This document shows positions 54,250 through 64,000 of a stretch of DNA of 64,000 nucleotides, piece by piece. The notes below the pieces were generated by a model. It had not been told where the DNA came from. It saw only the letters and a program-made list of their open reading frames with translations, and did not search any database. The stretch covers positions 694,160 to 758,159 of the forward strand of contig NZ_JAGGRL010000001.1 of the NCBI RefSeq assembly GCF_018612915.1, read 5' to 3'. The stretch's first letter is position 1; the number at the start of each line of letters is the position of its first letter. This DNA comes from Stenotrophomonas sp. ISL-67. Lineage in GTDB: Bacteria > Pseudomonadota > Gammaproteobacteria > Xanthomonadales > Xanthomonadaceae. Both the position numbers and the translations under genes were made by a program.

Positions 54250-54843
54250 TTATCGCAATGCGGTACGGCGCTTCTCGTCGATCCACTTCGAGGCCTGCGC
54301 CGGCTCGTAGGCGCGCATCCAGTCCAGCATGGCGTCGATGTCCGCGCCGTACCAGAGGTCTGCGCGCTGGTCCGGGTGCAGGAAGCGCTCTTCGACCATG
54401 CGGTCGATCATGCCGATCAGGGGCGCGTAGAAGCCGTCCACGTCGAGGAACGCGCAGGGCTTGTTGCCAATGCCGAGCTGGCGCCAGGTCAGCATCTCGA
54501 AGATTTCTTCCATGGTGCCGAAGCCGCCGGGCAGGGCCACGAACGCGTCGGACAGGTCGAACATGCGCGACTTGCGTTCATGCATGGAACCGACGATTTC
54601 CAGTTCGGTCAGGCCACGGTGGGCCACTTCCCAGTCCGCCAGCTGCTGCGGAATCACCCCGGTCACTTCGCCGCCGCCGGCCAGCACGGCATTGGCCACG
54701 GTGCCCATCAGGCCCACGTTGCCGCCGCCATAGACCAGGCGCAGGCCATCGCGGGCGATGCGGTCGCCCAGCGCGATGGCGCGTTCGGTGTAGATGGGTT
54801 TGCTACCGGCGTTGGAGCCGCAGTAGACGCAGATGGATTTCAT
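54250..54843 (-). CDS. LOG-family protein (TIGR00730, nucleoside 5'-monophosphate phosphoribohydrolase type)
   Basis: 197 aa from the ATG at 54843. It begins KSICVYCGSNAGS, has the Rossmann-like GLRLVYGGGNVGLMGTVANA and the family signature LPGGFGTMEEIFEMLTWRQL. LOG enzymes release free base from cytokinin or other nucleoside monophosphates. In bacteria they are often annotated as such without direct proof of cytokinin production. It lies downstream of, and in the same direction as, the aminotransferase gene. Confidence 0.88.
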   Translation of the reverse strand: MKSICVYCGSNAGSKPIYTERAIALGDRIARDGLRLVYGGGNVGLMGTVANAVLAGGGEVTGVIPQQLADWEVAHRGLTELEIVGSMHERKSRMFDLSDAFVALPGGFGTMEEIFEMLTWRQLGIGNKPCAFLDVDGFYAPLIGMIDRMVEERFLHPDQRADLWYGADIDAMLDWMRAYEPAQASKWIDEKRRTALR

Positions 54844-54882
54844 GGGAGGTTCCCGCTGGAAACCACCCATTATCGCATGCCG

Positions 54883-54905
54883 GTAGCGCCGGGCTCTGCC
54901 CGGCA
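54883..54905. repeat. SMAG palindrome
   Basis: GTAGCGCCGGGC-TCT-GCCCGGC, in the gap between the LOG-family and aminotransferase genes. Confidence 0.8.
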
Positions 54906-54912
54906 CCTTCCG

Positions 54913-56409
54913 TCAGGCGGCCTGGTTCTGCTGGCGCTGTGGGCCTTCCTTCAGGGCGCGGCCCACCAGGCCGACCATCAGGTCCAGCTCTTCGCTGTCC
55001 ATGCCGAAGTGCGGGGTGAAGCGCAGCGAATTTTCGCCGCCATGGATGACGTTGATGCCATGGTTGCGCAGCCATTCCTCGGTGGAGTTGGCGCCGTAGC
55101 ACTTGAACTGCGGGGCCAGCTCGCAGGAGAACAGCAGGCCGGTGCCCTGCACCTTGGTGATCAGCCCGCCCAGTTCGGCCTTGAGCTGTTCCAGCTTGCG
55201 CACGGCTTCCTCGCCGCGCACGCGGATGTTTTCGCGCACCTGCGGGGTGAGCATGCCGAGCGTGGCGCAGGCCACGTCCAATGCACGCGGGTTCGACGTC
55301 ATGGTGTTGCCGTAGATACCCTTGCGATACAGCTGCGCGGCATGCTCGGTCACGGCCAGCACCGACAGCGGGTACTGCGCGGCGTTCAGGGCCTTGGAAT
55401 AGGTCTCCATGTCCGGCACGTCCAGGCCCTCGAAGCCCGGGTAATCCACGATCGACAGCACGCCGTGCGCACGCAACCCGGCCTGGATCGAATCGAGCAA
55501 AAGCAGGCTGCCGTGCTGGCGGGTCAACTCACGGGCCAGCGCGTAGAAGGACGGCGGCACGGCACGGCCGGGGTCGCCTTCGCCCATCACCGGTTCCAGG
55601 AAGATCGCTTCGATGAACCAGTGGTTCTGCTCTGCCTCGGCGAAGACCCGCTTCAGGGCGTCCTCGTCGTAGGGCGCGATGGCGATCACCGTGTCTTCGC
55701 CGCGGTAGCTGGCCAGGTGCTGCAGGTAGGTCCTGCGGCTGGAATCCGAATACAGGCCAGGGCGGTCGGTGCGGCCGTGGAAGCTGCCCTTGACCACCAC
55801 CCGCTTGATCTTCGCGCCGGCGTGGCGGGCGCCCGGATCGGTCTGCAGCTTCGCGTTGACGTCGGCGATGCGCGCGGCCAGGCCGACCGCTTCCGAGCCG
55901 GAGTTCAGGCACATGAACCGTGCGTACGGGCAACCGCCACGGCGGTGCCCGATCTCGCGGCGCAACGCCTGGATGAAGCGCTGCTGCGACAGGCTGGGGG
56001 TCATCACGTTGGCCATCACCTGCGGGGCCGACATCGCCTCAAGCACGGCCTCCGGGGTATGCCCGAAACCGAGCATGCCGTAGCCGCCGGCGTCGTACAG
56101 CACCGCACCCTTCAGGGTCACCACCCACGCGCCGCGGGCGGCGAGGGCGACGTACGGGGTCACCGCATCATCGGCGTAGAAATTGACGAAGCCGTCCTGC
56201 ATCGCGTCGATCTGGGCACGCTCATCGAGCGCCAGCACATCGGCAAGGTCGGCGCGGACGCGCTCGAACTCAGCGGCGGCGGCGTCCACGGCGGCCACCA
56301 GCTGCGGGTGGCTGGCCGCCAGGCGTTCAAGGGTGGCGTCATCCAGACCGGCGGTAAGGCGGGTGCCGGGCTGGGCGCGAAGGGGGGCGAGGCGTTCGAT
56401 GAAGCTCAT
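54913..56409 (-). CDS. Class III (PLP-dependent) aminotransferase
   Basis: 498 aa; the ATG at 56409 follows CAGGAG. Fold-type I features: CLNSGSEAVGLAARIADVNA (substrate/PLP phosphate region), VVVKGSFHGRTD, IFLEPVMGEG and the likely PLP lysine in METYSKALNAAQ. The usual DEVQTG is replaced by LDSIQAG, and the N-terminal ~60 residues are longer than in typical ornithine-type enzymes. The substrate is unknown. The 248 bases before queA hold promoters and no other recognised feature. Confidence 0.82.
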   Translation of the reverse strand: MSFIERLAPLRAQPGTRLTAGLDDATLERLAASHPQLVAAVDAAAAEFERVRADLADVLALDERAQIDAMQDGFVNFYADDAVTPYVALAARGAWVVTLKGAVLYDAGGYGMLGFGHTPEAVLEAMSAPQVMANVMTPSLSQQRFIQALRREIGHRRGGCPYARFMCLNSGSEAVGLAARIADVNAKLQTDPGARHAGAKIKRVVVKGSFHGRTDRPGLYSDSSRRTYLQHLASYRGEDTVIAIAPYDEDALKRVFAEAEQNHWFIEAIFLEPVMGEGDPGRAVPPSFYALARELTRQHGSLLLLDSIQAGLRAHGVLSIVDYPGFEGLDVPDMETYSKALNAAQYPLSVLAVTEHAAQLYRKGIYGNTMTSNPRALDVACATLGMLTPQVRENIRVRGEEAVRKLEQLKAELGGLITKVQGTGLLFSCELAPQFKCYGANSTEEWLRNHGINVIHGGENSLRFTPHFGMDSEELDLMVGLVGRALKEGPQRQQNQAA

Positions 56410-56657
56410 TGCAGATCTCCTGAAACGATTGGCGGCATGGCGCAAATGCAAAACGCGCGACCGGGGGCGCGCGCCTGGGGCAATGCGGCTCATGCATCAG
56501 ACTTCCAGTTCGATGCTATCACGCGGTTTTTCGCGCGATAACCCCGCCAAATACTGTTGCAAAGCAGCATTTTGCGCGACGTTCAGTGCTTCTCGCGTTG
56601 CCACCGGGGGCCAGTCGTACAATGCGCGACATTGTCTACACGTTGCCGTGCGCTCCC

Positions 56658-57686
56658 TTGAAGAAGTCCGACTTCCATTACGACCTTCCCGCTGAACTGA
56701 TCGCCCAGACCCCGCTCGCCGAGCGCTCGGCAAGCCGCTTGATGGTGGTGCCGCAGGCGCCGGCCGCGTTCGAACACCGCCAAGTGCGCGACCTGCCGGC
56801 GCTGCTTCAGGCCGGCGACCTGCTGGTGTTCAACGATACCCGGGTGATCCCGGCCCGCCTGTTCGGCCAGAAGGCCAGCGGCGGCCGCGTGGAGATCCTG
56901 ATCGAACGCCTGCTCGGTGGGCAGCAGGCCCGGGCCCAGGTGGGCGCCAGCAAATCGCCGAAGCCGGGCAGCCGGATCGCGCTCGATGCCGGCGGCGAAG
57001 CCGAGGTGCTGGGTCGCGACGGCGAGTTCTACGTACTGCAGTTCCACGTGCCCGAGCCGCTGGAGCAGTGGCTGCTGCACGCCGGGCGGCTGCCGCTGCC
57101 GCCGTACATCCAGCGTGAGCCGGGGCTGGACGACCGCGAGCGCTACCAGACCGTGTTCGCGCGCGAAGTGGGCGCGGTGGCCGCGCCGACCGCCGGCCTG
57201 CACTTCGATGAGGGCCTGCTGGCGGCGCTGGCCGCGCAGGGCGTGAACGTCGGCCACGTCACCCTGCATGTGGGGGCGGGGACCTTCCAGCCGGTGCGCG
57301 CAGACGACCTGAAGGACCACGTGATGCACCGCGAGTGGCTCAACGTGGGCCCGGAACTGGTCCAGCAGGTGCGCCGTACCCGCGCCGCCGGCGGCCGGGT
57401 GATCGGCGTGGGCACCACCGTGGTGCGCGCGCTGGAAAGCGCGATGCGCGACGGCGAACTGCTGCCGTATGCCGGCGAGACCCAGATCTTCATCACGCCC
57501 GGCTACCGGATCCGCAGCGTGGACGCCATGGTGACCAACTTCCACCTGCCCGAAAGCACGCTGCTGATGATGATTTCGGCCTTTGCCGGGCGGGAGCGGG
57601 TGTTCGAGGCCTACCGTGCCGCGATCGAGGAAAAGTACCGGTTCTTCAGTTACGGCGATGCCATGTTGCTGTTCCCGCAGGCGTAG
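56658..57686 (+). CDS. queA: S-adenosylmethionine:tRNA ribosyltransferase-isomerase QueA
   Basis: 342 aa from a TTG at 56658, which restores the family start (M)KKSDFHYDLPAELIAQ. A -10-like TACAAT at 56618 would put the transcript start after the ATG at 56622, so that ATG is less likely. Motifs LVFNDTRVIPARLFG, VAAPTAGLHFDEGLL, HVTLHVGAGTFQPV and TNFHLPESTLLMM are complete. It makes epoxyqueuosine on tRNA. Its UAG stop begins a SMAG pair and tgt follows. Confidence 0.93.
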   Translation: MKKSDFHYDLPAELIAQTPLAERSASRLMVVPQAPAAFEHRQVRDLPALLQAGDLLVFNDTRVIPARLFGQKASGGRVEILIERLLGGQQARAQVGASKSPKPGSRIALDAGGEAEVLGRDGEFYVLQFHVPEPLEQWLLHAGRLPLPPYIQREPGLDDRERYQTVFAREVGAVAAPTAGLHFDEGLLAALAAQGVNVGHVTLHVGAGTFQPVRADDLKDHVMHREWLNVGPELVQQVRRTRAAGGRVIGVGTTVVRALESAMRDGELLPYAGETQIFITPGYRIRSVDAMVTNFHLPESTLLMMISAFAGRERVFEAYRAAIEEKYRFFSYGDAMLLFPQA

Positions 57687-57749
57687 AGCCACGCCCTGCG
57701 TGGCTGAACCTGGCCGGGCGCTCCGCAGCCACGCAGGGCGTGGCTCTAC
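57683..57749. repeat. Inverted pair of SMAG-type palindromes between queA and tgt
   Basis: GTAGAGCCACGCCCTGCGTGGC (57683-57704) and its inverse AGCCACGCAGGGCGTGGCTC to CTAC (57728-57749). It could form one long hairpin between two same-strand genes. Confidence 0.8.
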
Positions 57750-57797
57750 GGCAGCCCGTTGTTTCGGCACGTTCAGCCGCGCCGGGGTCGGATTTAG

Positions 57798-58964
<1,167 letters not shown>

Positions 58965-59117
58965 GCGGCCGGCCCGACCCCGATCCGGCGCGCGGACCCC
59001 GCCAAACGGCCCAAGGACGAAGTTCCGGGGCCGTGGCATACTTCGCGGCTGACCCCTGTTTCGCGGCGACTCCCGACCCCATGTGGGAAAGGGCGCCTCC
59101 CAACCCAAGGACACACC

Positions 59118-59462
59118 ATGAACCTGATCGCCTTCCTGATTCCCGCCGCCCATGCCCAAGCCGCCGGTGGCCAGCCGCAGGGCATGGGCCTGACCACGCT
59201 GCTGTTCCCGATCATCCTGATCGCGATCATGTATTTCCTGATGATCCGCCCGCAGATGAAGCGCCAGAAGGAACACAAGGCGATGCTGGAGAAGATCAAG
59301 GTCGGCGATGAAGTGCTGACCAACGGCGGCATCGCCGGCACGGTCAAGGCCATCGGCGACAACTTCGTCACCCTCGAAGTGGCCGACAATGTGAACATCC
59401 GCGTGCAGAAGGGCGCCGTGGGCAACGTGCTGCCGACCGGCACCTTGAAGTCGGCCAACTAA
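59118..59462 (+). CDS. yajC: Preprotein translocase subunit YajC
   Basis: 114 aa. One membrane segment (TTLLFPIILIAIMYFLMIRP) is followed by the family motif QMKRQKEHKAMLEKIKVGDE and a small beta-domain (GGIAGTVKAIGDNFVTLEV). It associates with SecDF-YidC. It starts the yajC-secD-secF run, 153 bases after tgt. Confidence 0.96.
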   Translation: MNLIAFLIPAAHAQAAGGQPQGMGLTTLLFPIILIAIMYFLMIRPQMKRQKEHKAMLEKIKVGDEVLTNGGIAGTVKAIGDNFVTLEVADNVNIRVQKGAVGNVLPTGTLKSAN

Positions 59463-59523
59463 GCCACTCCCTTTCCGAAGCACAACCGCGGCGCCGGGAC
59501 TGGCGCCGCGCAGGAACCTGGCA

Positions 59524-61389
59524 ATGCTTGAATTTCCACGCTGGAAGTACGTCGTCATCCTGATCGTACTGGCGCTCAGCGCGCTGTACGCGCTGCCCAA
59601 CATCTACCAGAAGGACCCTGCCGTCCAGATCACCGCCAACCGTGGCGGGCAGGTCGATGATGCCCTTCGCGAGCGCGTGCTGGCCGACCTGAAGGTGGCC
59701 GGCATCAACAACCTCGGCGCAGAGAAGGAAGGCGACAGCCTGATCGTGCGCCTGCCGGACCTGCAGACCCAGGCCGCGGCGAGCGCCACGCTGCGCGACA
59801 GCGTGGGCGAAAACTACACGGTGGCCCTGAACCTGGCCTCGACCGTGCCGGACTGGCTGCAACGCCTGGGCGGTCGCCCGATGGTGCTGGGCCTGGACCT
59901 GCAGGGTGGCGTGCACTTCGTGCTGCAGGTGGACCAGAAGGCTGCGGTCGACAAGCGCATGGATGCCTACGCCGAAGACGTGCGCGGCACCCTGCGCGAG
60001 TCGCGCGTACCGTTCCAGTCGGTCGAACGCCGCCCGGACAATTCGATTGTCGCCACCCTGAGCCCGTCCGCCGACGATGCCGCCGCGGAGCGTGCGCGCC
60101 TGGCGCTGGTCAAGGCGCAGCCCACCCTGGGCTATGACGTGGCGGGCAAGCGCATCACCGTGACCGTGCCGGACGCCGAGCTGAGCCAGATCACCAACGG
60201 TGCGATCGAGCAGAACATCAACACGCTGCGCAACCGCGTCAACCAGCTGGGCGTGGCCGAGCCGATCATCCAGCGCCAGGGTGCCGACCGCGTGGTCGTG
60301 CAGCTGCCGGGCGTGCAGGACACCGCCGAAGCCAAGCGCATGATCGGCGCAACCGCGACCCTGGAATACCGTGCGGTGGTCGACAACAACCCCGCAAGCG
60401 TCGCCGACAAGATCGCCACCGGCCGCATCCCGCCGGAAGCCAAGATCTACCAGCAGCGTGACAATCGTGGCCCGATCCTGCTGAACAAGCGCGTGATCGT
60501 CACCGGTGACCAGATGGTGGCCGCCCAGGCCCAGAACGACCCGACCACCGGGATCCCGTCGGTCAGCGTGACGCTCAACAGCGTCGGCGGCCAGCGCATG
60601 TTCGACTTCACCAGCGCCAATGTCGGCAAGCCGATGGCGGTGGTCTACACCGAACGCGTGCCGACCGTGACCGAAGTCGATGGCAGGGAAGTGCGCAGCT
60701 TCCGGGTCAACGAGGAAGTCATCTCGGTCGCCAACATCAATGGCGTGTTCGGCAAGAACTTCCAGACCACCGGCCTGGAGAAGAAGGAAGCTGACGATCT
60801 CGCCAAGCTGCTCAAGTCCGGCTCGCTGGCTGCGCCGATGGACTTCGTGGAAGAACGCGTGGTCGGCCCGAGCCTGGGTGCGGAAAACGTAGAGCGCGGC
60901 ATCACTGCGGTGATCTACGCCTTCATGTTCACGCTGGTCTTCTTCACCGTGTACTACCGCATGTTCGGCCTGATCACCTCGGCGGCGATGCTGTTCAACC
61001 TGCTGATCGTGGTGGCGGTGATGTCGCTGTTCGGCGCCACCATGACCCTGCCGGGCTTTGCCGGCCTGGCGTTGTCGGTGGGCCTGTCGGTCGACGCCAA
61101 CGTGCTGATCAACGAGCGCATCCGTGAAGAGCTGCGTGCGGGCGTGCCGGGCAAGAGCGCGATCGTGGCGGGTTATGAACGCGCCAGCGGCACCATCCTC
61201 GACGCCAACCTGACCGGCCTGATCGTCGGCGTGGCCCTGTTTGCCTTCGGCACGGGTCCGCTGAAGGGCTTTGCCCTGACGATGATCATCGGCATCTTCG
61301 CCTCGATGTTCACCGCGATCACCGTATCGCGCGCGCTGGCGACGCTGATCTACGGCCGCCGCAAGAAGCTCCAGAACGTGGCCATCTGA
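59524..61389 (+). CDS. secD: Protein-export membrane protein SecD
   Basis: 621 aa. An N-terminal membrane segment (YVVILIVLALSALYALPNIY) precedes a large periplasmic region with P1 features (MVLGLDLQGGVHFVLQVDQK) and five C-terminal segments, including GLSVDANVLINERIREELR with the conserved Asp used in proton movement. It pulls exported proteins out of SecYEG with SecF. 61 bases separate it from yajC. Confidence 0.97.
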   Translation: MLEFPRWKYVVILIVLALSALYALPNIYQKDPAVQITANRGGQVDDALRERVLADLKVAGINNLGAEKEGDSLIVRLPDLQTQAAASATLRDSVGENYTVALNLASTVPDWLQRLGGRPMVLGLDLQGGVHFVLQVDQKAAVDKRMDAYAEDVRGTLRESRVPFQSVERRPDNSIVATLSPSADDAAAERARLALVKAQPTLGYDVAGKRITVTVPDAELSQITNGAIEQNINTLRNRVNQLGVAEPIIQRQGADRVVVQLPGVQDTAEAKRMIGATATLEYRAVVDNNPASVADKIATGRIPPEAKIYQQRDNRGPILLNKRVIVTGDQMVAAQAQNDPTTGIPSVSVTLNSVGGQRMFDFTSANVGKPMAVVYTERVPTVTEVDGREVRSFRVNEEVISVANINGVFGKNFQTTGLEKKEADDLAKLLKSGSLAAPMDFVEERVVGPSLGAENVERGITAVIYAFMFTLVFFTVYYRMFGLITSAAMLFNLLIVVAVMSLFGATMTLPGFAGLALSVGLSVDANVLINERIREELRAGVPGKSAIVAGYERASGTILDANLTGLIVGVALFAFGTGPLKGFALTMIIGIFASMFTAITVSRALATLIYGRRKKLQNVAI

Positions 61390-61405
61390 CGGGACGACAC
61401 GCACA

Positions 61406-62386
61406 ATGAAACTGTTTCCGCTGCATATCCTCCCGAACGACACCAAGATCGACTTCATGCGTTGGCGCCATGTTGCAATGGCCGTCACCATCGCGTTGTT
61501 CCTGGCTTCCGTCGGCATCGTGGCCTTCAAAGGCTTCACCTTCGCGCTGGACTTCACCGGCGGCACCCTGATCGAAGCCCGCTTCGAGCGCCAGGTTGAC
61601 GTCGAGGAAGTCCGTGACCGCCTGGAATCCAACGGCTTCGAGGGCACCCAGGTGCAGAGCTTCGGTGGCAACACCGACGTGCTGATCCGCCTGGCCCCGC
61701 ATGGCGAGCATGCCCCCGGCACCGGCGCAGCCAGTGCCGAGGACAAGGCGACCGGTGCGGCGGTGCTCAAGGCGATCACCACCAGCGACAACCAGGCCAC
61801 GATCCTGCGCAACGAGTTCGTGGGCCCGCAGATCGGCAAGGACCTGGCGTTGAACGGCCTGTACGCCACGATCTTCATGCTGGCCGGCTTCCTGATCTAC
61901 ATCGGCTTCCGGTTCGAGTGGAAGTTCGCGGTCACCGCCAGCATCGTGGCGCTGTTCGACCTGCTGGTGACGCTGGCCTACATGTCGCTGATGGGCCGCG
62001 AGTTCGACCTGAACCTGCTGGCCGGCCTGCTGTCGGTGATGGGCTTTGCGATCAACGACATCATCGTGGTGTTCGACCGCGTCCGCGAAAACTTCCGCAG
62101 CCTGCGTGCCGACCCGCTGGAAGTGCTGAACCGCTCGATCAACCAGACGCTGTCGCGTACGGTGATCACCGCGGTGATGTTCTTCCTGTCGGCGCTGGCG
62201 TTGTACATGTATGGCGGTGCTTCGCTGGAAGGCCTGGCCGAGACCCACATGGTGGGTGCGGTGATCGTGGTGCTGTCCTCGATCCTGGTGGCCGTACCGA
62301 TGCTGACGATCGGCTTCCTGCGCGTGAGCAAGCAGGACCTGCTGCCGAAGGCCAAGGACATCGAAGCCCTGGCGCGTAGGCCGTAA
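61406..62386 (+). CDS. secF: Protein-export membrane protein SecF
   Basis: 326 aa. Six membrane segments, the periplasmic [20 protein letters not shown], and the SecF signature [20 protein letters not shown]. It starts 16 bases after secD and forms the SecDF complex with it. An insert of about 15 residues ([20 protein letters not shown]) enlarges the periplasmic loop. Confidence 0.97.
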   Translation: MKLFPLHILPNDTKIDFMRWRHVAMAVTIALFLASVGIVAFKGFTFALDFTGGTLIEARFERQVDVEEVRDRLESNGFEGTQVQSFGGNTDVLIRLAPHGEHAPGTGAASAEDKATGAAVLKAITTSDNQATILRNEFVGPQIGKDLALNGLYATIFMLAGFLIYIGFRFEWKFAVTASIVALFDLLVTLAYMSLMGREFDLNLLAGLLSVMGFAINDIIVVFDRVRENFRSLRADPLEVLNRSINQTLSRTVITAVMFFLSALALYMYGGASLEGLAETHMVGAVIVVLSSILVAVPMLTIGFLRVSKQDLLPKAKDIEALARRP

Positions 62387-62392
62387 GGGATT

Positions 62393-62443
62393 GCCGGGCA
62401 GAGCCCGGCACTACCGATCACGTAGCGCCGGGCTCTGCCCGGC
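62393..62443. repeat. Inverted pair of SMAG palindromes after secF
   Basis: GCCGGGC-AGA-GCCCGGC then ACTAC (62393-62414), facing GTAGCGCCGGGC-TCT-GCCCGGC (62422-62443). It probably ends the sec transcript. Confidence 0.8.
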
Positions 62444-62553
62444 GTTTTCGTTTCCGTACCGGGGCGTCGGTTGTGCTGCCTGCCCCAGCACACTACGATT
62501 TCAGGGTTGCGTGCGGCCGTTCCCGTGGCCGCGCCGTTCCTATCGAGGTCTAC

Positions 62554-63810
62554 ATGGTCATCAAACCGCGTGTGCGCGGCTTCATCTGCGTCACCACCCA
62601 CCCGGTCGGCTGCGACGCTGCCGTGAAGCAGCAGATCGATTACATCCAGGCCCAGCCCAAGGTACCGAACGGTCCCAAGCGGGTGCTGGTGCTGGGTGCG
62701 TCCACCGGTTACGGCCTGGCCGCGCGCATCACGGCCGCATTCGGCAGCGGCGCTGCCACGCTGGGCGTGTTCTTCGAACGACCGGGTACCGAAACCAAGC
62801 CGGGCACTGCGGGCTGGTACAACTCGGCCGCGTTCCAGAAGTACGCCGAACAGGCCGGGCTGTACGCGCGCAGCGTGAACGGCGATGCCTTCTCCGATGA
62901 GGTCAAGGCCAAGGTGATCGAGCTCATCAAACAGGACCTGGGCCAGGTCGACCAGGTGGTGTACAGCCTGGCCGCGCCGCGGCGCAAGCACCCGAAGACC
63001 GGTGAGGTGATCAGCTCCACGCTCAAGCCGATCGGCGCGCCGATCACCCTGCGCGGGTTGGACACGGACAAGGAAGTGATCACCGAAACGACGATCGAGC
63101 CGGCCACGCCGGAAGAGATCGCCGGCACGGTGGCGGTGATGGGCGGCGAAGACTGGCAGATGTGGATCGACGCGCTGCTGGAGGTGGGTGTGCTGGCCGA
63201 GGGCGCCACCACCACGGCGTTCACCTACGTAGGCGAAGAGATCACCCAGGCAATCTACTGGAACGGTTCGATCGGTGCGGCCAAGAAGGACCTGGACCAG
63301 AAGGTGCAGGGCATCCGCGCCAAGCTGGCGCCGATCGGCGGCGACGCGCGCGTGTCGGTGCTCAAGGCGGTGGTAACCCAGGCCAGTTCGGCCATTCCGA
63401 CCATGCCGCTGTACCTGTCGCTGCTGTTCAAGGTGATGAAGGAGCGGGGCACGCACGAGGGCTGCATCGAACAGCTCGACACGCTGTACGACATCATCTA
63501 CGGCGGCAAGGACAGCGGCGCGGCTGTCGAGCGCCTGCGCCACCAGCTGCTGGCCGATGGTCGCACCGTGGAGCTGGTCGACGAAGCCGGCCGCCTGCGT
63601 GCGGACTACAAGGAAATGGCGCCGGACGTGCAGGCCAAGGTGGTCGCGCTGTGGCCGCAGGTGACCAACGAGAACCTGTACGAGATCAGCGACCTGGCCG
63701 GTTACAAGGCCGACTTCCTGCGCCTGTTCGGCTTCGGCGTGGACGGCGTGGATTACGAAGCAGACGTCGCGACGGATGTAGCCATTCCGAACCTGGTTGA
63801 TCTGACCTGA
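62554..63810 (+). CDS. fabV: Enoyl-ACP reductase FabV
   Basis: 418 aa from the ATG at 62554 ([20 protein letters not shown]). It has a large SDR-type fold with cofactor loop [16 protein letters not shown], the FabV active-site pattern Tyr-x8-Lys ([10 protein letters not shown]), and C-terminal [20 protein letters not shown]. It reduces trans-2-enoyl-ACP in fatty-acid synthesis and, in other species, confers low triclosan sensitivity. The start could be read further upstream but the family begins here. An 8-bp repeat array follows 10 bases after the stop. Confidence 0.95.
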   Translation: MVIKPRVRGFICVTTHPVGCDAAVKQQIDYIQAQPKVPNGPKRVLVLGASTGYGLAARITAAFGSGAATLGVFFERPGTETKPGTAGWYNSAAFQKYAEQAGLYARSVNGDAFSDEVKAKVIELIKQDLGQVDQVVYSLAAPRRKHPKTGEVISSTLKPIGAPITLRGLDTDKEVITETTIEPATPEEIAGTVAVMGGEDWQMWIDALLEVGVLAEGATTTAFTYVGEEITQAIYWNGSIGAAKKDLDQKVQGIRAKLAPIGGDARVSVLKAVVTQASSAIPTMPLYLSLLFKVMKERGTHEGCIEQLDTLYDIIYGGKDSGAAVERLRHQLLADGRTVELVDEAGRLRADYKEMAPDVQAKVVALWPQVTNENLYEISDLAGYKADFLRLFGFGVDGVDYEADVATDVAIPNLVDLT

Positions 63811-63820
63811 GTTCGGTCTG

Positions 63821-63988
63821 CTGAAAAGCTGAAAAGCTGAAAAGCTGAAAAGCTGAAAAGCTGAAAAGCTGAAAAGCTGAAAAGCTGAAAAGCTGAAAAG
63901 CTGAAAAGCTGAAAAGCTGAAAAGCTGAAAAGCTGAAAAGCTGAAAAGCTGAAAAGCTGAAAAGCTGAAAAGCTGAAAAGCTGAAAAG
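63821..63988. repeat. Octanucleotide microsatellite, 21 perfect copies
   Basis: CTGAAAAG is repeated exactly 21 times (168 bp), starting 10 bases after the fabV stop. A variant copy with an extra G follows at 63989. On the plus strand every frame meets TGA. On the minus strand all three frames stay open and read LFSFSAFQ repeats. The array may continue outside the window. Confidence 0.97.
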
Positions 63989-64000
63989 CTGGAAAAGCGA

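Noticed and set aside
56622..56657. ATG at 56622 as the queA start
   Set aside because: It would add 12 residues not seen in the family and overlaps the -10-like TACAAT; the TTG at 56658 fits the family start.
63821..63988. CRISPR array or replication iterons
   Set aside because: An 8-bp unit without spacers is a microsatellite; no Rep protein or other origin features.

Overview
The window is high-GC chromosomal DNA from a Xanthomonadaceae bacterium, almost certainly a Stenotrophomonas of the S. maltophilia complex or a close relative. Three things point there: a complete smeU1-V-W-U2-X efflux operon next to a divergent smeRv-type LysR gene; many short palindromes ending in GTAG (the SMAG repeat family of Stenotrophomonas); and the housekeeping order ssrA/smpB-ratA-rnfH-bamE-fur-recN-hrcA-grpE-dnaK-dnaJ followed further on by queA-tgt-yajC-secD-secF.

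Layout. 1-8.8 kb: partial smeRv, a candidate operator dyad, a 75-codon unknown ORF, then smeU1, smeV, smeW, smeU2 and smeX, closed by a hairpin and a small membrane-protein gene. 8.9-19.2 kb: accessory region with an exported endonuclease/exonuclease/phosphatase-fold enzyme, a 252-aa protein with deaminase-type motifs, a 2326-aa unrecognised protein overlapping it, an isocitrate lyase/PEP mutase family enzyme and a small hypothetical. 19.2-32.1 kb: a segment bounded by a 19-bp direct repeat of the 3' end of ssrA, so probably the remnant of an element integrated at tmRNA. It carries a 2066-aa autotransporter, a PAS-LuxR regulator, a DUF2975/HTH pair, a two-domain retropepsin-like protein, a LysR gene, a glutathionyl-hydroquinone reductase gene, lysE and a broken FMN reductase fragment. 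No integrase is visible. 32.1-64 kb: mostly core genome. It covers trans-translation (ssrA, smpB), bamE, fur, recN, the hrcA-grpE-dnaK-dnaJ heat-shock cluster with sigma-32-like promoters, pdxY, tyrA, an ABC exporter, an ECF sigma/anti-sigma pair, a GAF-GAF-GGDEF-EAL protein, a LOG-family protein, an aminotransferase, queA-tgt, yajC-secDF and fabV. The window ends in 21 perfect copies of an 8-bp repeat.

How the parts relate. smeRv probably controls the efflux operon from the shared intergenic region. ssrA and smpB supply the two parts of ribosome rescue. HrcA and sigma-32 would govern the DnaK machine. QueA and Tgt act in queuosine tRNA modification, and YajC-SecD-SecF drive protein export. 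The most unusual parts are the giant protein with its separately encoded deaminase-like tail, the ssrA-bounded island remnant, and six genes whose UAG stop codon lies inside the GTAG end of a SMAG-type repeat.
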